Source of the DNA: Burkholderiales bacterium
GTDB lineage: Bacteria; Pseudomonadota; Gammaproteobacteria; Burkholderiales; Burkholderiaceae_C
Length of the DNA: 5,231 nt
NCBI GenBank assembly: GCA_006227785.1
Contig: SBFU01000377.1
Location: 1 to 5,231 of the forward strand
Reading direction: 5' to 3'
Made by a program: the position numbers and the translations under genes. Positions 4,650 to 5,231 of the stretch are shown here, piece after piece. Position 1 is the stretch's first letter; the number at the start of each line of letters is the position of its first letter. The notes under the pieces are model-generated. The model made no database searches, was not told the DNA's origin, and saw only the letters and a list, made by a program, of their open reading frames with translations.

Positions 4650-5231
4650 TCAGAAGGGTGGGCCATCCTCGGTCGAGGATGCGCCTGCGGCGATCCGCTC
4701 CGTGCGCTCGGTACGGACTGGGTCGCGCTGCTGAGCTGCCGGTGACGGCCGGGGGGTGGTCGGCACCCCATTCGCCGCTGCAGACTGGGCGGCCGCCGTC
4801 ACAGCGTCGGGAGACAGTTCGCCACCCAGGGCCTCAATCAGCGCCGGAATCAGTTGCCGCAGCTCTCCGGTGGACAGGGCCACATCGGTATCGAAGGCGT
4901 CTTCGCCGTCGGCGCCGCCGCGTTCGTCGAACACGCCCTCCAGAAAGCTGATCTTCTTCAGCTGCATCGACTCGGTCAGCACAAAGCCGACGCGTCCTTC
5001 CCAGCTCATGGCCAGCCGGGTCGGCAGCTTGCCCTCGGCAATGTGCTTGCGCACCTCGTCATTGAGCAGGTGGTGCCGAGTGAACCGGACCACCGATTTT
5101 TCCTCGTCGTGCGACTTGAGCTCGCATTCGCGTTCGACCGACAGGCCGGCCGGCCAGTCCTCGTTCGATTCGGCCAGCAACCACTGGGTCATGGCGGTCT
5201 GCGGTGTCATGGCGGTGTTCAGCAAGGCCAT
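4650..5231 (-). CDS. rdgC: Recombination-associated protein RdgC, C-terminal part (5'-partial)
   Basis: The 193 visible residues match the C-terminal part of RdgC: MTPQTAMTQWLLA, the ERECELKS strand (33-40), SVVRFTRHHLLNDEVRKHI (46-64), TRLAMSWEGRVGFVLTESMQ (71-90), LKKISFLEGVF (91-101), and ALSTGELRQLIPALIEALGGE (118-138). RdgC forms a ring-shaped dimer around double-stranded DNA and limits RecA access to it; in other bacteria it also affects replication restart and pilin variation. The ATG at the very edge of the window is probably an internal methionine, because family members are about 300 residues long and the N-terminal domains are missing, so the gene continues beyond 5231. After the usual end of the fold there is an extension of about 53 residues rich in Ala, Pro, Thr and Arg, ending STEDGPPF. 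It lies 21 bp upstream of crcB on the same strand. Confidence 0.93.
   Translation of the reverse strand: MALLNTAMTPQTAMTQWLLAESNEDWPAGLSVERECELKSHDEEKSVVRFTRHHLLNDEVRKHIAEGKLPTRLAMSWEGRVGFVLTESMQLKKISFLEGVFDERGGADGEDAFDTDVALSTGELRQLIPALIEALGGELSPDAVTAAAQSAAANGVPTTPRPSPAAQQRDPVRTERTERIAAGASSTEDGPPF

Overview
The window is roughly two-thirds G+C by eye, with densely packed genes and long antisense open frames. The protein types and residue patterns (RdgC, a MoaD-like carrier ending in WPPIAGG, a type II SQR-like flavoprotein, CrcB) suggest a betaproteobacterium, probably of the Burkholderiales. This placement is inferred from protein character, not from a search. Seven genes are supported; the first and last run off the window.

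Left block (1-1792, + strand): the C-terminal part of an NADH-type FAD oxidoreductase, an intrinsic terminator, a small MoaD/ThiS-like sulfur carrier with a C-terminal di-glycine, and a 102-residue protein of unknown function that ends in three glycines. An FAD/NADH subunit followed by a MoaD-like carrier is the order I recall for the 3' half of tungsten aldehyde oxidoreductase (aor) operons of the Aromatoleum type, so the catalytic and Fe-S subunits may lie just upstream. That is a hypothesis.

Middle block (1820-4223): on the minus strand, a Tat-exported flavoprotein related to type II sulfide:quinone oxidoreductase (449 aa, exactly two cysteines, both at the family's redox positions) is followed 27 bp later by a small three-helix membrane protein (probably DUF5368). 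Divergent from this pair is an OsmC-family thiol peroxidase gene. The 217-bp divergent intergenic region (3557-3773) carries a perfect 14-bp palindrome, TACCCCATGGGGTA, with a degenerate second copy inside the predicted osmC promoter. The TA-flanked C-tract/G-tract dyad resembles operators of the CsoR/CstR repressor family, some members of which sense persulfide. Together this reads as a small periplasmic sulfide or persulfide oxidation and thiol-stress module under one putative regulator.

Right block (4242-5231, minus strand): CrcB fluoride channel, preceded by the C-terminal two-thirds or so of RdgC, a recombination-associated DNA-binding protein. Its long Ala/Pro-rich tail ends in an SSB-like acidic-Pro-Pro-Phe tip.

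No tRNA, rRNA, CRISPR, insertion sequence or phage feature is visible. The only gene-free stretches are 1146-1219 (terminator), 1793-1819, 2180-2206, 3557-3773 (regulatory), 4224-4241 and 4629-4649.
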